Positions 19,356 to 27,718 of a DNA stretch of 58,128 nucleotides are shown here, piece by piece (the first letter of the stretch is position 1; every line of letters starts with the position of its first letter). The notes beneath the pieces are model-generated. The model ran no database searches, was not told the origin of the DNA, and was given only the letters and a program-made list of their open reading frames with translations. The DNA lies in NCBI GenBank assembly GCA_016926875.1, contig JAFGNU010000070.1, forward strand, positions 1 through 58,128, given 5' to 3'. The translations under genes and the position numbers were made by a program. The stretch is from Anaerolineae bacterium (lineage in GTDB: Bacteria; Chloroflexota; Anaerolineae; Aggregatilineales; Aggregatilineaceae).

Positions 19356-20570
19356 TCACAGCGCACGATACACGGCTAACAATCGTGTTGCAGCGGGTAG
19401 CCACCTGTATTGCGCTTGACCAATAAACCGTGCTCGTGCCGATAACGTCGCCCGGTATGCCGGATCGACCAATCGGCCCAAGGCTTCCACTGTCGCGTCA
19501 GGCGTGGGAAAATCCATCACCACTCCGCAGTTTTCCCGCTGCACTACGTCTGCGATTTCCCCGACGGGCGTTGTTAGCAGTGGTCGCCCTGCTGCCAGGG
19601 CGTAAAATGCCAGGTTTGGCATGAAGTACACGCTCGACGGGTTTGTTACCTGCAATCCATAATACACGACATCGGCAGATGCAACCACTGCCCCGACATC
19701 ATCCAGCGGTACCCAGCCCAGCGCCCGAATCCGGTCACAGGCTGCCGCCGCGGCATGCACCGCTGGCAGGTCCGGCCCCTCTCCGCCCACAACACACCAG
19801 GCGTTTTCCACGCGCGGCACTGCTTCCAACAGCGGGGTCAGCAGCCGGTCCGGCGTCAGTACGCCGACATACACCACCAGCAGCGCATCCTCCGGCACGC
19901 CCAGCGCCCAGCGTTTGGCCCGTCCCATCGCATCCAGCGCTGGCTGATCGGGCAGCGTTTGCGCGTTGAACACCACGCTCACACGCCCGCCCATCGCCCG
20001 GAAGCGCGCTGCCAGCCGTTCGCCCACCGTGATCACGGCGTCCGTGCGCGGGACCAGCCAGCGTTCCAATCCTTCCAACGTGCCGCTCAGCCGCCCGCCC
20101 AGGTTTGCCCGCACCATGCCGGGGTAATGTTCGTGCGAATCGTAGACCAGCGGCACGCCTGCCAGCCGGTGATACAGGTATGCAGCGGGCAGCGTATCAA
20201 AATCGTGCGCGTGCACAACATCCGGGCGTATACGCGCCGCTTCTTGCAGCATCCGCGTCCAGGCCAGCGGAATCGCGCGCAGCAGCCTGCGCCCGGTCCG
20301 GTATCCGGCAGGCACCTGCACCCGCGTGATCGTCACCGGGCATGGATCACCCGCCACCCGGTCCGGCCAATCCGCCAGCGCGGCGATCAACGCGTCCGGC
20401 ACCGATTCAACCTCATGCGGATCAAAGCGCCGCTGCCGGTCCCAGGCGATCACCGTCACGCGGTACCCGGCCAGCGCCAGTGTATGCGCCTCTTTCTGAA
20501 CGCGCAAATCCGGCCTGTAGCCGTTCGACAGCAGCATACACACGCGCGGACGATCTGCGGCCCGCGTCAT
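19356..20570 (-). CDS. GT4-type glycosyltransferase (GT-B fold)
   Basis: 404 residues. The N-terminal half has the GT4 pattern MLLSNGYRPDLRVQKEAHTL followed by GYRVTVIAWDR. Next is VVHAHDFDTLPAAYLYHRLA, then VYDSHEHYPG. The C-terminal half has LLVVYVGVLTPDRLL and the nucleotide-sugar region FYALAAGRPLLTTPVGEIADV. In this last motif the first conserved glutamate of the EX7E pair is not obvious, which could mean a changed donor site. It should transfer a sugar from a nucleotide donor to a polysaccharide or glycolipid at the inner membrane face. Its ATG overlaps the TGA of the upstream glycosyltransferase (ATGA at 20567-20570), so the two are translationally coupled. Confidence 0.87.
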   Translation of the reverse strand: MTRAADRPRVCMLLSNGYRPDLRVQKEAHTLALAGYRVTVIAWDRQRRFDPHEVESVPDALIAALADWPDRVAGDPCPVTITRVQVPAGYRTGRRLLRAIPLAWTRMLQEAARIRPDVVHAHDFDTLPAAYLYHRLAGVPLVYDSHEHYPGMVRANLGGRLSGTLEGLERWLVPRTDAVITVGERLAARFRAMGGRVSVVFNAQTLPDQPALDAMGRAKRWALGVPEDALLVVYVGVLTPDRLLTPLLEAVPRVENAWCVVGGEGPDLPAVHAAAAACDRIRALGWVPLDDVGAVVASADVVYYGLQVTNPSSVYFMPNLAFYALAAGRPLLTTPVGEIADVVQRENCGVVMDFPTPDATVEALGRLVDPAYRATLSARARFIGQAQYRWLPAATRLLAVYRAL

Positions 20571-21796
20571 GCCAGCACCTCCCGGTAAACCGCGTGCAGT
20601 TTCTTCACTTCAGCCTGCCAGTTGAAAACCTGTTGAGCTTCACGCACGCGCGCCCGGTAATCACGCTGCCCGTCCGGTGACAGCACCCGCCGCAGCGCGC
20701 CCGCGATAGAATCCGGATCGGCGGGATCGCACAGCGCGCCCAGTTCATAGCGCACGACAAAGCGCCGCAGCACCGGTAGTTCCGTCGCCACGACCGGCAC
20801 CCCGGCGGCGATGGCCTCGTACAGCTTATTCGGCGGCGCGGCCCGCGTGTTGAGCGATCCGGTCCGCATCAGCACGGCGGCCACATCTGCCGCCCGGATC
20901 GTCATGGCCACCTGCTCAGGCATGACCGGCGGTACAAACAGCACCCGGTCCTGGATACCCAACCGCCCGGCCAGCGCCCGCAGCGCCTTCGCCGCGTCCC
21001 CCCGCCCCAGGAAGACCAGCGCGACATCCTCCGGCAGCCGGGCCATCGCCTGGACCAGTTCGGTCAATGCGCGCCGCCGATCGTCGATGAAACCGGTATG
21101 TACTACGATCCGGCGCCCTGCCCCGATCACCGTCCGCAGGTCAACCGGCGCGGGGGTGTTATCTGGCACCGGGTCCAGCGCGTTCTGGATCACGACCGGG
21201 CGCGGGATGCCGTACCAGCGCGCCAGCAGTCGCGCGCGTTCCTCCGACAGCGCCAGCACCGCGTCCGCCCGCCGCGCCAGAAACCCTTCCAGCCGCATAA
21301 ACAGCGGGCGCGTCAGCCTGTGCCAGCCGCGCGCCAACCGGGACGTATAGCGCGCCTGGAACAGGTACAGTTCGTGCGCGTCATACACCAGCCGCGCCGG
21401 GCGCCGGAACAATCGCACAACAGAAAGCAGCAGCAGCGCGGGCAGGTCGTGGGCGTGGTAGGCGCGCGTTTTGATGCGGGCCAGCGCTCGCAGGATGTAC
21501 GCCGCCTGGAAAACATGCCGCAGCCAGCGCCAGGGGCGGTGCAGCCCTCGGCCCACCCGCCCGTAACGCACGCGCCAAAGCTCAAAACCCTGGATCAGCT
21601 CGTGATCGGGCAGTGAACCATCCGCGCGCTGGGTGCCGATCACCAGCACGCGCCAGCCCGCCGCAGCCAGCGCCGCCGCCTCGGCTCGCACACGGCCATC
21701 AAACGACACGTCATTCAGCACCAGCATCAGCACATCACAGCGCTTTTGTTCAGCCGCACTTGATGAGGAATCCAAGGTTTGCAACCGTCCCTCCAT
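20567..21796 (-). CDS. GT4-type glycosyltransferase (GT-B fold)
   Basis: About 409 residues. The N-terminus has VLMLVLNDVSFDGRVRAEA then GWRVLVIGTQR; the acceptor half has YHAHDLPALLLL and LVYDAHELY. The C-terminal half has VVHTGFIDDRRR and the donor site NKLYEAIAAGVPVVATELP with the expected glutamate. Start choice is uncertain: the ATG at 21796 overlaps the methyltransferase end by 47 bases, and a TTG at 21784 has GGAGG 5 bases before it. An open frame extends to 22078 but lies fully inside the methyltransferase gene in another frame. It overlaps its downstream partner by four bases. Together with the methyltransferase and flippase it indicates surface polysaccharide assembly. Confidence 0.87.
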   Translation of the reverse strand: MEGRLQTLDSSSSAAEQKRCDVLMLVLNDVSFDGRVRAEAAALAAAGWRVLVIGTQRADGSLPDHELIQGFELWRVRYGRVGRGLHRPWRWLRHVFQAAYILRALARIKTRAYHAHDLPALLLLSVVRLFRRPARLVYDAHELYLFQARYTSRLARGWHRLTRPLFMRLEGFLARRADAVLALSEERARLLARWYGIPRPVVIQNALDPVPDNTPAPVDLRTVIGAGRRIVVHTGFIDDRRRALTELVQAMARLPEDVALVFLGRGDAAKALRALAGRLGIQDRVLFVPPVMPEQVAMTIRAADVAAVLMRTGSLNTRAAPPNKLYEAIAAGVPVVATELPVLRRFVVRYELGALCDPADPDSIAGALRRVLSPDGQRDYRARVREAQQVFNWQAEVKKLHAVYREVLA

Positions 21797-22571
21797 CGCG
21801 GATGGTGTCCGCGTGCGCACGGCAAAAGTCGTCAAATGCGCTGGCAGCCGCCACGTCATGCGACGCCAGACAGCCACCCGCCCGCAAATAGGGCCACGCC
21901 TGCTCATACTCCCAGCGCATATGGCGGAACGTGTGGCGGCTGTCGTGCAGGAAAAAGTCGATTTCGCCCAGTTCGTCCAGCACGGCGGGCAGGATGGGCC
22001 GTTCCCCGCCAATCCGCGCCCACACCCGCTGGACCGGTCCCGGCAGTTCATCCACCAACCCCGCCAGCGCTGCCCCACCCGGCTGGAGCCGCAGTTCCCA
22101 CCGCGCCCGAAGCCGCTCCGGGATCAGCGCGCCGTAGTGCGCCGCGTGCGGGCGTTCCAGGTCGATACTGATCAACCGCCCGCTGTCCTGCTGATCCAAC
22201 GCCATCAGAATCGCCGCTGAGGATGCCCCGCTGGCCGCGCCGGTTTCCACGCATACCGCCGGACGTAAGCCGCATACCAGCGCGTACAGTGTCCGCAGAT
22301 CGCGCGGATTCATCATCAAGCCGCCGCGTCCGTACCATGTCTGGCGGTCGGCAGCGGTCCACACGGGCGGCTCAAACCCTTCGATCCATGCTGCAACCGT
22401 GTCTGCTGGCTGCCCCGTCACACGGGCGATCACGTCGATGCGCTGCCGGTCCGTCTCCGGCCCGTTAAAAATCGCATCGGCGGCGCGAATCTGCGCCCGC
22501 GTCTTGTTGTGCGGCAGTCCGAGCCGCTGCCGCAGCCTGGACAGCGTATCCTTGACCTGCCCCTTGAACAT
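21750..22571 (-). CDS. Class I SAM-dependent methyltransferase
   Basis: 273 residues from the ATG at 22571 (MFKGQVKDTLSRLRQ). A SAM-binding first strand and glycine loop is visible as VCVETGAASGASSAAILMAL, then LISIDLERPH for the acidic residue of motif II and IDFFLHDSRHTFRHM for the following strand. This is the Methyltransf_24 pattern often found in glycan and sugar clusters. An open frame extends to 22709, but it would overlap the divergent flippase gene, so I prefer 22571, although only a weak ribosome site is visible. The substrate is not visible; a sugar or polysaccharide end is likely from the neighbours. It heads the three-gene minus-strand unit with the two glycosyltransferases. Confidence 0.8.
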   Translation of the reverse strand: MFKGQVKDTLSRLRQRLGLPHNKTRAQIRAADAIFNGPETDRQRIDVIARVTGQPADTVAAWIEGFEPPVWTAADRQTWYGRGGLMMNPRDLRTLYALVCGLRPAVCVETGAASGASSAAILMALDQQDSGRLISIDLERPHAAHYGALIPERLRARWELRLQPGGAALAGLVDELPGPVQRVWARIGGERPILPAVLDELGEIDFFLHDSRHTFRHMRWEYEQAWPYLRAGGCLASHDVAAASAFDDFCRAHADTIRDGGTVANLGFLIKCG

Positions 22572-22665
22572 ATGGTCCAGCCCATCACGTATCGTTGCGC
22601 CTGCTATCTTAACCCCATATACTTCGCTGAGCGACTTTACCCTGTTCCTGCCGGGACTGACACCC

Positions 22666-24144
22666 ATGATCGACCAGGGAGACATCCGGCCCACCCGCGC
22701 CGCCGCCATCCACAGCGCCGGTTGGGCTGCGTTTGGCAGCCTGCTGCGCTATGCGCTGGCGGGCATCACCACGCTGATCCTTACCCGCCTGCTGGACCCC
22801 GGCGATTTTGGGCTGGTGGCGATCACATACGCCGCCCAGGAATTGATCGCGCATGTCGCGCCGGTCGGCTTCCACGACGCGCTGATCCAGCGCCCCCGGC
22901 TGGACGATAGCGACCTGGATACCGCCTTTTGGAGCATCACGGCGCTGGCGGGCGGGTTCACGCTGCTGACGGCTGCGCTGGCCGTGCCGCTGGCGAACTG
23001 GTTCGACCAACCGCCGCTGGCCGCGCTGCTGGTTGGCATGGCGTTGGCGGCGCTGCTGCGCGCCCTGAGCTTTGTCCCGCGTGCCATGCTTGCCCGGCGG
23101 TTGGACTTCCGCACCCCGACGCTGGCCCGCGCGTTCGGGCTGGTTATCGGCGGTGTGTGCGCGATCCTGGTAGCGTCACTCGGCGGCGGCGCGTGGAGTC
23201 TGGTCGCCCACGTGGCCGTGATCAACCTGGTCGGCACGATCCTGATCTGGCGCGCGGTCGGCTGGCGGCCCGGCTGGCGGCTGTCCCGCGCGGCGCTGGG
23301 CTGGCTGTGGAGCTTTGCGCTCAGCGTGTCGATCTTCACCGTGCTGGTCTACGTGCGCGTCAACGCCGACGACCAGTTGATCGGTTTACGGCTCGGCCCG
23401 GACGCGCTGGGCTTCTACACGCTGGCCTATGCGTTCATGGCGTGGCCGACGCGCGACGTGGTCGGCGGGGTGGCGGTGGTGCTCTACCCGGTTCTGGCTC
23501 GCTTCCAGGCGGACCTGCCGCGCCTGCGCGCTGCGTTTCTCGAAAGTGTGCAGCTAACCACCGCGTTCACCTTCCCCACGCTGGCGCTGCTGATCATCAC
23601 CGCGCCGGTGCTGATTCCCTGGCTGTTAGGCGAACGCTGGCAGCCGGTGGTGCTCACCGCGCAGATTCTGGCGCTCGGCGGCATACGCGATTCCACGATG
23701 ATGCTCAACGGCCTGATCTACCGTGTGCGGGGCAAACCGCATCTGCATACACTGCTGGCGCTGTGTAATGCGGTCTGCTACGTGGTGGCGTTTGTGGTCG
23801 GGCTGGATTTTGGCATCGCGGGCGTGGCGTTCTTTTATGTGCTGGTAGGGCTGCTGCTGCACCCGGTCGCGTGGTGGCTGCTGCTGGATACGGCCAAGCT
23901 CTCGCCCTGGGCATGGCTGCGCGCCCTGCTCCCGGTTGTTAGTGGCACCGTGTTGATGTCAACTGCTGCCGTGTTGGCGCTGCACTGTTCGCGCTCAGTG
24001 TGGGGCTGGGGTGATAGCCCGGCGCTGATCGTCACCGGGATCACAGCAGGGACAGTGTATGGACTTTCGCTGTGGATTTTCACCCCTGTGGCGCTAAGGC
24101 GGGCGTTGGCGGCTGTCAGGGTATTGACGTTTAATGCGAAATGA
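22666..24144 (+). CDS. Wzx-type polysaccharide flippase (MATE/MOP superfamily)
   Basis: 492 residues with about 12-14 hydrophobic helices. The N-terminus (AGWAAFGSLLRYALAGITTL then ILTRLLDPGDFGLVAIT) is the family's signature for lipopolysaccharide biosynthesis or teichuronic-type flippases. It would flip lipid-linked glycan units across the membrane. I placed the start at the ATG at 22666 because it begins the conserved region; the frame is open back to 22399 but that part is antisense to the methyltransferase. It is divergent from the methyltransferase with only about 94 bases between starts, so both promoters lie there. No polymerase (Wzy) gene is present in the window. Confidence 0.9.
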   Translation: MIDQGDIRPTRAAAIHSAGWAAFGSLLRYALAGITTLILTRLLDPGDFGLVAITYAAQELIAHVAPVGFHDALIQRPRLDDSDLDTAFWSITALAGGFTLLTAALAVPLANWFDQPPLAALLVGMALAALLRALSFVPRAMLARRLDFRTPTLARAFGLVIGGVCAILVASLGGGAWSLVAHVAVINLVGTILIWRAVGWRPGWRLSRAALGWLWSFALSVSIFTVLVYVRVNADDQLIGLRLGPDALGFYTLAYAFMAWPTRDVVGGVAVVLYPVLARFQADLPRLRAAFLESVQLTTAFTFPTLALLIITAPVLIPWLLGERWQPVVLTAQILALGGIRDSTMMLNGLIYRVRGKPHLHTLLALCNAVCYVVAFVVGLDFGIAGVAFFYVLVGLLLHPVAWWLLLDTAKLSPWAWLRALLPVVSGTVLMSTAAVLALHCSRSVWGWGDSPALIVTGITAGTVYGLSLWIFTPVALRRALAAVRVLTFNAK

Positions 24145-24287
24145 CTACACGAACAAACCAAACGCTAACACTCCCGTCAAGATCGCATCAGCCACTCGAT
24201 TGCCAGCCGTCCGGAAAATCTGTACACTTTACCATTAGAATACCTATAACGCATAAACATCTCATCCGGGTCAACAAGGACGACACG

Positions 24288-25409
24288 ATGCTTCCACGGC
24301 CTTTAAAACGAATACTCCCGGCTCGCCCGGCCTTTATCCTAGGTATTATGCTCGTTTTGCTGGTGCTCCCGGCGTTCCAGGCCGCGCCAGCCACCGCTCA
24401 GGGCGACCAGACGCACGTCGTCCAGAGCGGCGAAAACCTGTTCCGCATCGCGCTGCGATATAACACCACCGTCGAAGCGCTGGCCGCCGCCAACGGCATC
24501 GCAGACCCTACCCGCATCTACGCGGGCCAAACGCTGATCATCCCCGGCACAGCCCCCGCCCCTGCGGTTGTTGCCGAATCGGCCCCGGCAACCGTCACCA
24601 GCACTGCGCCGGTCTATCACACTGTCCAGGCCGGTGAAACGCTCGCCAGCATCGGGCGACTGTACGGCGTTGGCTGGCCGGACATCGCCGCGCAAAACGG
24701 ATTGGCTAATGCGAACCAGATTTACGCCGGGCAGCAGTTGTTGATCCCCGGCACCAGCGCGCCCGGCACGGCGGCTGTTGCGCCGCCTGTCGAAGCAGCC
24801 CCCGCCGCACCGGCCCCCGCGACCGCTACCGGCGAACGCACGCACGTCGTCGCAGCAGGTGAACACCTGGCCGCCATCGCCCGTGCCTACGGTATTAGCT
24901 GGCCGACCATTGCCCGCGCTAACAACCTGGCCGACCCCAACCACGTCTACGCCGGGCAAACGCTCATCATCCCGGCCCAGGACGATGGCCAGGGCGGCTA
25001 CTACGCGGACACGACCACCTGGACGCCTGTTGCCGCCGCACCGCCGACCATCCTGACCGGCAAGCAGATCGTGGTTGACCTCAGCGACCAGATCGTCTAC
25101 GCCTACGAGAACGGGTCGCTTCTTCGCACAACCTACGCCTCAACCGGACTGCCCGGCACGCCGACCGTCCAGGGCGATTTTCGCGTCTATACCAAGTACA
25201 CGTCGCAGTTGATGACCGGCCCCGGCTACTACCTGCCCGGCGTGCCATATGTGATGTACTTCTACCGCGATTATTCGCTGCACGGCACCTACTGGCACAG
25301 CAACTTTGGCAACCCGATGAGTCACGGCTGCGTCAACCTGCCTACCCCGGAAGCCGAATGGCTTTTCTACTGGGCCGACGTCGGCACGCCGGTTCACGTG
25401 CAGTGGTAG
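24288..25409 (+). CDS. L,D-transpeptidase with three LysM domains
   Basis: 373 residues. A signal peptide (about 1-37) is followed by LysM domains at about 41-85, 108-152 and 184-229 separated by Ala/Pro linkers, then a YkuD catalytic domain at about 257-373. The active site is visible as H332 in SLHGTYW and S345-H346-G347-C348 in MSHGCVN. YkuD enzymes cross-link peptidoglycan stem peptides (3-3 links) or attach proteins, acting outside the membrane; the LysM domains hold the enzyme on wall glycan. The start is the ATG at 24288 with AAGGA 7 bases before it. It is followed by a strong intrinsic terminator, so it is a single-gene unit. LysM sequences are close to the two LysM proteins at 1-2 kb. 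Confidence 0.93.
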   Translation: MLPRPLKRILPARPAFILGIMLVLLVLPAFQAAPATAQGDQTHVVQSGENLFRIALRYNTTVEALAAANGIADPTRIYAGQTLIIPGTAPAPAVVAESAPATVTSTAPVYHTVQAGETLASIGRLYGVGWPDIAAQNGLANANQIYAGQQLLIPGTSAPGTAAVAPPVEAAPAAPAPATATGERTHVVAAGEHLAAIARAYGISWPTIARANNLADPNHVYAGQTLIIPAQDDGQGGYYADTTTWTPVAAAPPTILTGKQIVVDLSDQIVYAYENGSLLRTTYASTGLPGTPTVQGDFRVYTKYTSQLMTGPGYYLPGVPYVMYFYRDYSLHGTYWHSNFGNPMSHGCVNLPTPEAEWLFYWADVGTPVHVQW

Positions 25410-25433
25410 GCTGCCGCCTCATCACACATGCGC

Positions 25434-25470
25434 AAAAAACCGGGATAGGGTCGCTATCCCGGCGTTTTTT
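25434..25470. terminator. Bidirectional intrinsic terminator
   Basis: CCGGGATAG (25440-25448) pairs perfectly with CTATCCCGG (25454-25462) around GGTCG. It is followed by CGTTTTTT and preceded by AAAAAA. It serves the plus-strand transpeptidase gene ending at 25409 and the minus-strand iorB gene ending at 25488. Confidence 0.9.
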
Positions 25471-25487
25471 CTGGCTATGCAGCGCGG

Positions 25488-26072
25488 CTAGCCAGTCTGC
25501 GCCTGCGCGACCGCGCGCCCCTGCCGGAGCGCCGCGACGTTCTGCTCGATCACGGCCTCGCCCTTGCGTCCGAAGATCGTGCCAATCGCCGCTTCCAGGC
25601 TCTCCGGCGACAGCGGCATAAAAACCGACGCCGCCCCCAGCAGCACCATGTTGGACGAACGCTTGGCCCGCATCTCGGTGGCGATCCCTTCCGCGTCTAC
25701 CAGCACCACGCGCGGATACCTCTCCAGCGTTGTGATGATCGTGCCCAGGTCCGGGTAATTCGGGATGTTCACAAACGGGTTGTTATCCGCGACAATCGTC
25801 CCCTCACCACTCAGGAACGGCACATAGCGCAGCGTTTCCATCGGTTCCATCGACAGCAGCATATCCGCGCTGCCCGCCGGGATCAGGTCCGAGTAAATCG
25901 GCTGGTCAGACAGCCGCAGATGGCTTTCCACCGCGCCGCCGCGCTGGGAAAGGCCGTGTACCTCGGCCTGTTTCAGGTGCAGCCCGTTATCCACCGCCGC
26001 GACGCCGATCACTGCTGCAATCGACAGCACGCCCTGCCCCCCTACCCCGCACAGGATCATGTCGTATTTCAT
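25488..26072 (-). CDS. iorB: Indolepyruvate:ferredoxin oxidoreductase, beta subunit
   Basis: 194 residues, the normal size for IorB. The N-terminal CGVGGQGVLSIAAVIG is the pyruvate/ketoisovalerate oxidoreductase gamma-type motif, followed by KQAEVHGLSQRGGAVESHLR, typical of the beta subunit. With IorA it oxidatively decarboxylates aryl pyruvates, made from aromatic amino acids, to aryl-acetyl-CoA and reduces ferredoxin in the cytosol. GGAGGAGGT lies 7 bases before the ATG. Its start overlaps the iorA stop (ATGA, 26069-26072), so translation is coupled. Confidence 0.92.
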   Translation of the reverse strand: MKYDMILCGVGGQGVLSIAAVIGVAAVDNGLHLKQAEVHGLSQRGGAVESHLRLSDQPIYSDLIPAGSADMLLSMEPMETLRYVPFLSGEGTIVADNNPFVNIPNYPDLGTIITTLERYPRVVLVDAEGIATEMRAKRSSNMVLLGAASVFMPLSPESLEAAIGTIFGRKGEAVIEQNVAALRQGRAVAQAQTG

Positions 26073-27667
26073 GATGCCGACCTCCTCCGGCGCTTGGCCG
26101 TTTCGATGCACTCCCGGCGCGCAATGATAACCGACACGCCTTCATGCGCCAGTTCTTCGCGCATCACCGCGACGTTTGTATCGTGCTGGCGCGGCAGCGG
26201 CGTGATCAGCCGTATGTGCTCCGCCGGGACGCCAACTCCCTGCACGATCCCCTCCAGGTGGCCGCCGCCGGGGGCTGGCTGCCCGCCGGTCATAGCCGTT
26301 GCCAGGTTGTCCATGATGATCACGGTCAGCGGCGAATTCGCGTTCACCGCGTCCAGCAGCCCGGTTATGCCCGAATGGGTGAACGTCGAGTCGCCGATCA
26401 CAGCCACCGTTGGCGTCAGCCCGGCATCGGCAGCGCCTTTTGCCATCGTGATCGATGCGCCCATGTCCACACATGAATTGACCGCGTTATAGGGCGGCAG
26501 CACACCCAGCGTATAACACCCAATATCAGAGAACACGCGCCCCTTGCTGTACGGTTCCAGCGCTTCGTTGAGCGCCAGGAACGTATCGCCGTGCGGGCAG
26601 CCGTCGCATAGTTTCGGAGGCCGCGCGGCGATGACGTCCTCCGGCACGTCGAACGTCCTGCTCCCCGCCTCCAAACCGAGCGCCCGCGCAACCAGCGTTG
26701 GATTCAACTCACCCGTGCGCGGCAGGGTCCCGTCCAGCCGCCCGTGAATGCTGCCCGCATCAAACGGGTAGCCGCGCAGCATGTCCTCGACCAGCGGCGC
26801 GCCTTCTTCCAGCACCAGGATCGCCTCGTTTTCCTCTACCAGCCGTTCAACCAGCCGCTTCGGCAGCGGGTACTGCCCGATCTTCAACACCGGGTACGGG
26901 CATCCAGCCGGGTAGTTTTCCCTCAGGTAGTTGTAGGCGATCCCGCACGCGATGATCCCCAGGCTGTTGTTATCGCCATCCTCGTAGCGTGTCAGGAACG
27001 AGCGCTCCGCTTCCGCTTCAAAATCGCTTTGCAGACCCAGCAAGCGCGTGTAACGCTGTCGGGACACAGCGGGCATCAGCACAAACCGCGTCAGATCGGC
27101 AGGCAGCTTAAGCGCGTTCTCCGGTATAGCATCCCCCCGCTCGATATCCGCCCGCGAATGTGACAGCCGCGTCGTGAGACGCACCATCACCGGCACGCTG
27201 TATTTTTCGGACAGTTCGAACGCATAAAACGGCAGGTTGTACGCTTCCTGCTGGTTGGATGGCTCTACCACCGGGATAAAGGCAAACCGGCCATAGGTGC
27301 GCGAATCCTGTTCGTTCTGCGACGAGTGCATCGACGGGTCATCCGCCACCACCACCAACAGCCCGCCGTTAGCCCCCGTGAAAGCCGCGTTGATAAACGG
27401 ATCTGCGGCTACGTTCAGCCCGACATGCTTCATCGCCACCATCGCCCGCTTGCCCGCGTATGACATCCCCAGCGCCGCTTCCAGCGCCGTTTTTTCGTTG
27501 GCGGACCATTCACGATGTACGCGGCGTTCGGCAGCGTCCGGCGCCAGCCGGATATACTCCATGATCTCGGTCGAAGGCGTGCCGGGATACGAATACATAC
27601 CGGACAACCCGGCGTCCAGTGCACCCTGGGCCAGCGCCTCGTTGCCCAGTGGAACGAATTTCGGCAT
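26069..27667 (-). CDS. iorA: Indolepyruvate:ferredoxin oxidoreductase, alpha subunit lacking the ferredoxin domain
   Basis: 532 residues. The pyrimidine half starts LGNEALAQGALDAG with the loop YPGTPSTEI. The TPP half has LCDGCPHGDTFLALNEAL, then GDSTFTHSGITGLLDAV and the IIMDNLATAMTGGQ loop that binds TPP and Mg. The usual IorA continues after the IIARR motif into a C-terminal domain with two [4Fe-4S] clusters. Here the chain ends about 15 residues after it, at KRRRRSAS, with no CxxCxxC pattern. The electron path must therefore differ or use a separate ferredoxin. The start is the ATG at 27667 with AAGGA 6 bases upstream; a TTG one codon earlier is less likely. It lies 51 bases after the methylcobamide-transferase-like gene, probably in one operon with iorB. 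Confidence 0.92.
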   Translation of the reverse strand: MPKFVPLGNEALAQGALDAGLSGMYSYPGTPSTEIMEYIRLAPDAAERRVHREWSANEKTALEAALGMSYAGKRAMVAMKHVGLNVAADPFINAAFTGANGGLLVVVADDPSMHSSQNEQDSRTYGRFAFIPVVEPSNQQEAYNLPFYAFELSEKYSVPVMVRLTTRLSHSRADIERGDAIPENALKLPADLTRFVLMPAVSRQRYTRLLGLQSDFEAEAERSFLTRYEDGDNNSLGIIACGIAYNYLRENYPAGCPYPVLKIGQYPLPKRLVERLVEENEAILVLEEGAPLVEDMLRGYPFDAGSIHGRLDGTLPRTGELNPTLVARALGLEAGSRTFDVPEDVIAARPPKLCDGCPHGDTFLALNEALEPYSKGRVFSDIGCYTLGVLPPYNAVNSCVDMGASITMAKGAADAGLTPTVAVIGDSTFTHSGITGLLDAVNANSPLTVIIMDNLATAMTGGQPAPGGGHLEGIVQGVGVPAEHIRLITPLPRQHDTNVAVMREELAHEGVSVIIARRECIETAKRRRRSAS

Positions 27668-27718
27668 CAACTATCCTTTCAGAATACTATGTCCCCAAAC
27701 GGGACTTCATAACACCGC

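Noticed and set aside
21797..22078. Longer N-terminus for the second glycosyltransferase
   Set aside because: The added part is rich in Trp, Cys and Arg and lies inside the methyltransferase gene in another frame.
22399..22665. Longer N-terminus for the flippase
   Set aside because: The extra 89 codons are antisense to the methyltransferase gene, rich in Ser, Arg and Cys, and the conserved family start is at 22666.
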